Source: Nesterenkonia sandarakina
GTDB taxonomy: Bacteria > Actinomycetota > Actinomycetes > Actinomycetales > Micrococcaceae
Length of the DNA stretch: 64,000 nucleotides
Direction of reading: 5' to 3'
Assembly (NCBI RefSeq): GCF_003003175.1
Contig: NZ_PVTY01000010.1
Location: 62,001-126,000 of the forward strand
A program made the translations under genes and the position numbers. This document shows, in pieces, positions 62,303 through 64,000 of the stretch. Position 1 is the first letter of the stretch. Each line of letters begins with the position of its first letter. The notes under the pieces were generated by a model. That model saw nothing but the letters and a program-made list of their open reading frames with translations, ran no database searches and was not told the origin of the DNA.

Positions 62303-63775
62303 ATGTCCGAGAATCACCTTCAGATTCGCCCAAGCCCCAAGCTCATGGAGAGTATGCGTGCATTGGGTTACACCTCAGACGTAGCGGTCGCAGACATCGT
62401 CGACAACAGCTTGGATGCAGGCGCAAGCTCGATCGAGGTTCGCGGTGATGTCAGTGACGAGCCTGCCTGGCTATGGGTATCTGACAACGGTCACGGCATG
62501 AGTCTCACCCAGATGGTGGAGGCTCTGAAGCTCGCAGCCGTATCAAGCGTGGACGCACGGGGCGAGAATGACCTTGGCCGATTCGGTCTAGGCCTGAAGA
62601 CCGCCAGCTTTTCACAGTGTCGACGTCTGACAATTATTTCGCGGCGGGATGGTGTCACGCACGGAATTCGATTCGATCTCGACGAGTTACGAGAGTCCGA
62701 CGACTGGTCTGTGAGGCGGCTCGAGGAGTCGGACTTGGGTGAAGTCCCGGGGTTCGAGGAGTTCTCAGAGCAGGAGTTCGGAACATTGGTCTGCTGGCAG
62801 AAGCTTGACCGACTGATGGAGAGCCGTCCGAGCGGCGCCGCGGGCATGGGTGAGGTGATTGCTGAATTGAGATCACACCTCGGACTGACATTTCATCGGC
62901 TGCTGGCGCCTGAGGATAAGTTTCGAGGACGGCTGTCCATGGTCTTGAACGGTCGCGCCGTTCAACCGATCGACCCCTTCCTGCGCCAGAACCGCGCTGT
63001 GGAGATGACATCGCCGGAAGCTCTAAAGATTGGCAATGACACGATCAAGGTCCAGGCGTTCACATTGCCCGACTCCTCGATGATCACAGGCCCGGATGCC
63101 GAGCGTGAGGACCTCCGGGATGGCATGTACGCTGCTCAAGGATTCTATTTCTACCGCAATAGACGACTCATCAGTCACGGTGGGTGGGCCAACCTTGGTG
63201 GTCGGCGAGACTCCACCAAACACAGCAGGATCCTTGTGGATCTGCCTAACTCCTCGGACGACCAGTGGCAACTCGACGTTATGAAGAACAAGGTTGTTCC
63301 TCCGGCATCAGTGCGTCGTCAATTGATGAGATTTTACGAAGTTGGAAGTAGAAAGAGCGGCCGAATCATCTCGTATCGTGGCCGGCGGGTGCCCAACCCT
63401 GACGTCGAATATGCATGGATTCCGGTAAGTGAGCGTGGAGGTTTCCGGTACGAGCCCAACATTGAACACCCTGTGCTCGACGATGCTCTGAACGATCTCT
63501 CGAAAACTCAGAGGGACAAGATGATTCTCGCGCTGAAGCATCTAGGGCTGCTCATTCCATACGGCGACATCAGACGCCGCATGTCGATAGAAGACGAGGT
63601 GCCAGCTCGCGACAATCAGGAGGCCCTCATTCAACATGCATTGGACGTGGCCGCCGCCCTCGAACTCAAGTGGGGAGATTCCCCAGCCGTCAAAGCTGTC
63701 CTGCAGCAGGTGGAGCCATTCGCTGGCCGCCGGGATCTAGACCAAATTATTGCTATGGCGGATAGAAGCCGCTGA
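62303..63775 (+). CDS. MORC/MutL-like GHKL ATPase of the defence locus
   Basis: A 490-residue protein with an N-terminal GHKL ATPase domain. Motif I is VADIVDNSLDAGASSIEV, where Asp replaces the usual catalytic Glu; motif II is WVSDNGHGMS; motif III is GRFGLGLKTASFSQCRRL. The middle (NRRLISHGGWANLGGRRDS) resembles the S5-like transducer of MORC proteins, and the C-terminus is a helical domain. Such ATPases clamp DNA on ATP binding. Placement opposite dcm-vsr fits predicted Dcm-Vsr-MORC-Z1 restriction-like systems. GGAG is 5 nt before the ATG. Codon use is more AT-rich than in the host core genes. Confidence 0.85.
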   Translation: MSENHLQIRPSPKLMESMRALGYTSDVAVADIVDNSLDAGASSIEVRGDVSDEPAWLWVSDNGHGMSLTQMVEALKLAAVSSVDARGENDLGRFGLGLKTASFSQCRRLTIISRRDGVTHGIRFDLDELRESDDWSVRRLEESDLGEVPGFEEFSEQEFGTLVCWQKLDRLMESRPSGAAGMGEVIAELRSHLGLTFHRLLAPEDKFRGRLSMVLNGRAVQPIDPFLRQNRAVEMTSPEALKIGNDTIKVQAFTLPDSSMITGPDAEREDLRDGMYAAQGFYFYRNRRLISHGGWANLGGRRDSTKHSRILVDLPNSSDDQWQLDVMKNKVVPPASVRRQLMRFYEVGSRKSGRIISYRGRRVPNPDVEYAWIPVSERGGFRYEPNIEHPVLDDALNDLSKTQRDKMILALKHLGLLIPYGDIRRRMSIEDEVPARDNQEALIQHALDVAAALELKWGDSPAVKAVLQQVEPFAGRRDLDQIIAMADRSR

Positions 63776-63804
63776 ATGCTGGAACCAACGTAAGGATTCT
63801 CGGG

Positions 63805-64000
63805 ATGGCCAAATATATGACGGAAGCAACAGGTGTGAAGAGGTTTAAGGATCAACCTGGATACAGCGAGCTGACTTCACTGGTGCACGCTTGGGTTGAC
63901 AACAGGGTGGATCGCGAAGCGCCTTCCGAAGACGAGCTTCGCACCAAGGTTCAGAGGCTGGCAGTTGTTGTCGACGACCTCGCCGATGTTGCGGAAACAG
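63805..64000 (+). CDS. Start of the next defence-locus gene (cut by the window)
   Basis: An open frame of 65 codons reaches the window end. It begins MAKYMTEATGVKRF and contains a helical tract (RTKVQRLAVVVDDLADVAE). AAGGA lies 8 nt before the ATG, and the gap from the ATPase gene is 29 nt, so it is probably co-transcribed. In related loci the gene after the MORC ATPase is often a Z1-domain helicase-like protein; nothing in these residues proves that. Confidence 0.6.
   Translation, partial: MAKYMTEATGVKRFKDQPGYSELTSLVHAWVDNRVDREAPSEDELRTKVQRLAVVVDDLADVAET

Noticed and set aside
61924-62448. A 174-codon plus-strand frame in the gap before the GHKL ATPase gene
   Set aside because: It overlaps the ATPase start by 145 bp and the dcm leader, lacks a ribosome site and shows no protein-like conservation signal.
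1-64000. CRISPR arrays, tRNA or rRNA genes, transposases and integrases
   Set aside because: None was recognised on either strand; short palindromes found are terminator-like or single elements. A tRNAscan and profile search would be decisive.

Overview
The window is high-GC DNA from a Gram-positive actinobacterium. The gene set fits Micrococcales, probably a Micrococcaceae member of the Arthrobacter/Nesterenkonia kind. Pointers are an AdnAB-type pair of helicase-nucleases, the coproporphyrin-dependent heme route (HemQ plus a ferrochelatase with a cysteine cluster), DUF3117 and DUF3107 small proteins, and many TANNNT boxes lying 6-7 nt before start codons, the layout of leaderless actinobacterial transcripts. 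The genus is inference only; no rRNA or other phylogenetic marker is present.

Layout. 1-2.9 kb: two overlapping minus-strand glycosyltransferase genes; the first is cut by the window edge and fuses a GT-B domain to a GT2 domain. 3-12.2 kb: core genes (S4 protein, DMT-type exporter, glycyl-tRNA synthetase, GNAT, DusB, dGTPase, YbaK deacylase, DNA primase). 12.2-19.4 kb: PEP carboxylase, a prolyl-oligopeptidase-family peptidase and a DrrAB-type ABC exporter. 19.4-26.7 kb: sirtuin, DivIVA-like, DUF3117, O-methyltransferase, an unrecognised membrane protein, TatB, Mrp and stress-type membrane proteins; this resembles the mycobacterial sigE neighbourhood but no sigma factor or anti-sigma is present. 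26.8-32.2 kb: Xaa-Pro aminopeptidase, PHP phosphoesterase, TetR, DUF3107, DEAD-box helicase. 32.2-36.3 kb: an orphan DNA methyltransferase translationally coupled to a four-gene osmoprotectant (OpuC-like) ABC transporter. 36.4-48.1 kb: a complete glutamate-to-heme gene set (hemA, E, Y, Q, H, C, D, B, L). 48.2-53 kb: an alcohol dehydrogenase, a choline-sulfatase with its divergent formylglycine-generating enzyme, and a DnaQ-like exonuclease. 53.1-60.4 kb: adnA-adnB for double-strand-break resection.

60.4-64 kb: a compositionally different island abuts the 3' end of adnB: a Vsr endonuclease and a C5-cytosine DNA methyltransferase on the minus strand, then divergently a GHKL (MORC/MutL-like) ATPase and the start of another gene that runs off the window. 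This matches the class of Dcm-Vsr-MORC-Z1 restriction-like systems predicted by comparative genomics, and it is the most likely novel or defence-related system here. Its remaining genes lie beyond base 64000.

The genes work together in a few clear blocks: heme synthesis through coproporphyrin; osmoprotection (OpuC uptake, with choline sulfate possibly used as a choline source); DNA repair (AdnAB, Vsr, primase, exonuclease); and a self-methylating defence locus. No rRNA, tRNA, CRISPR array, integrase or transposase was recognised. The only gene-free stretch over 300 bases is 61934-62302.
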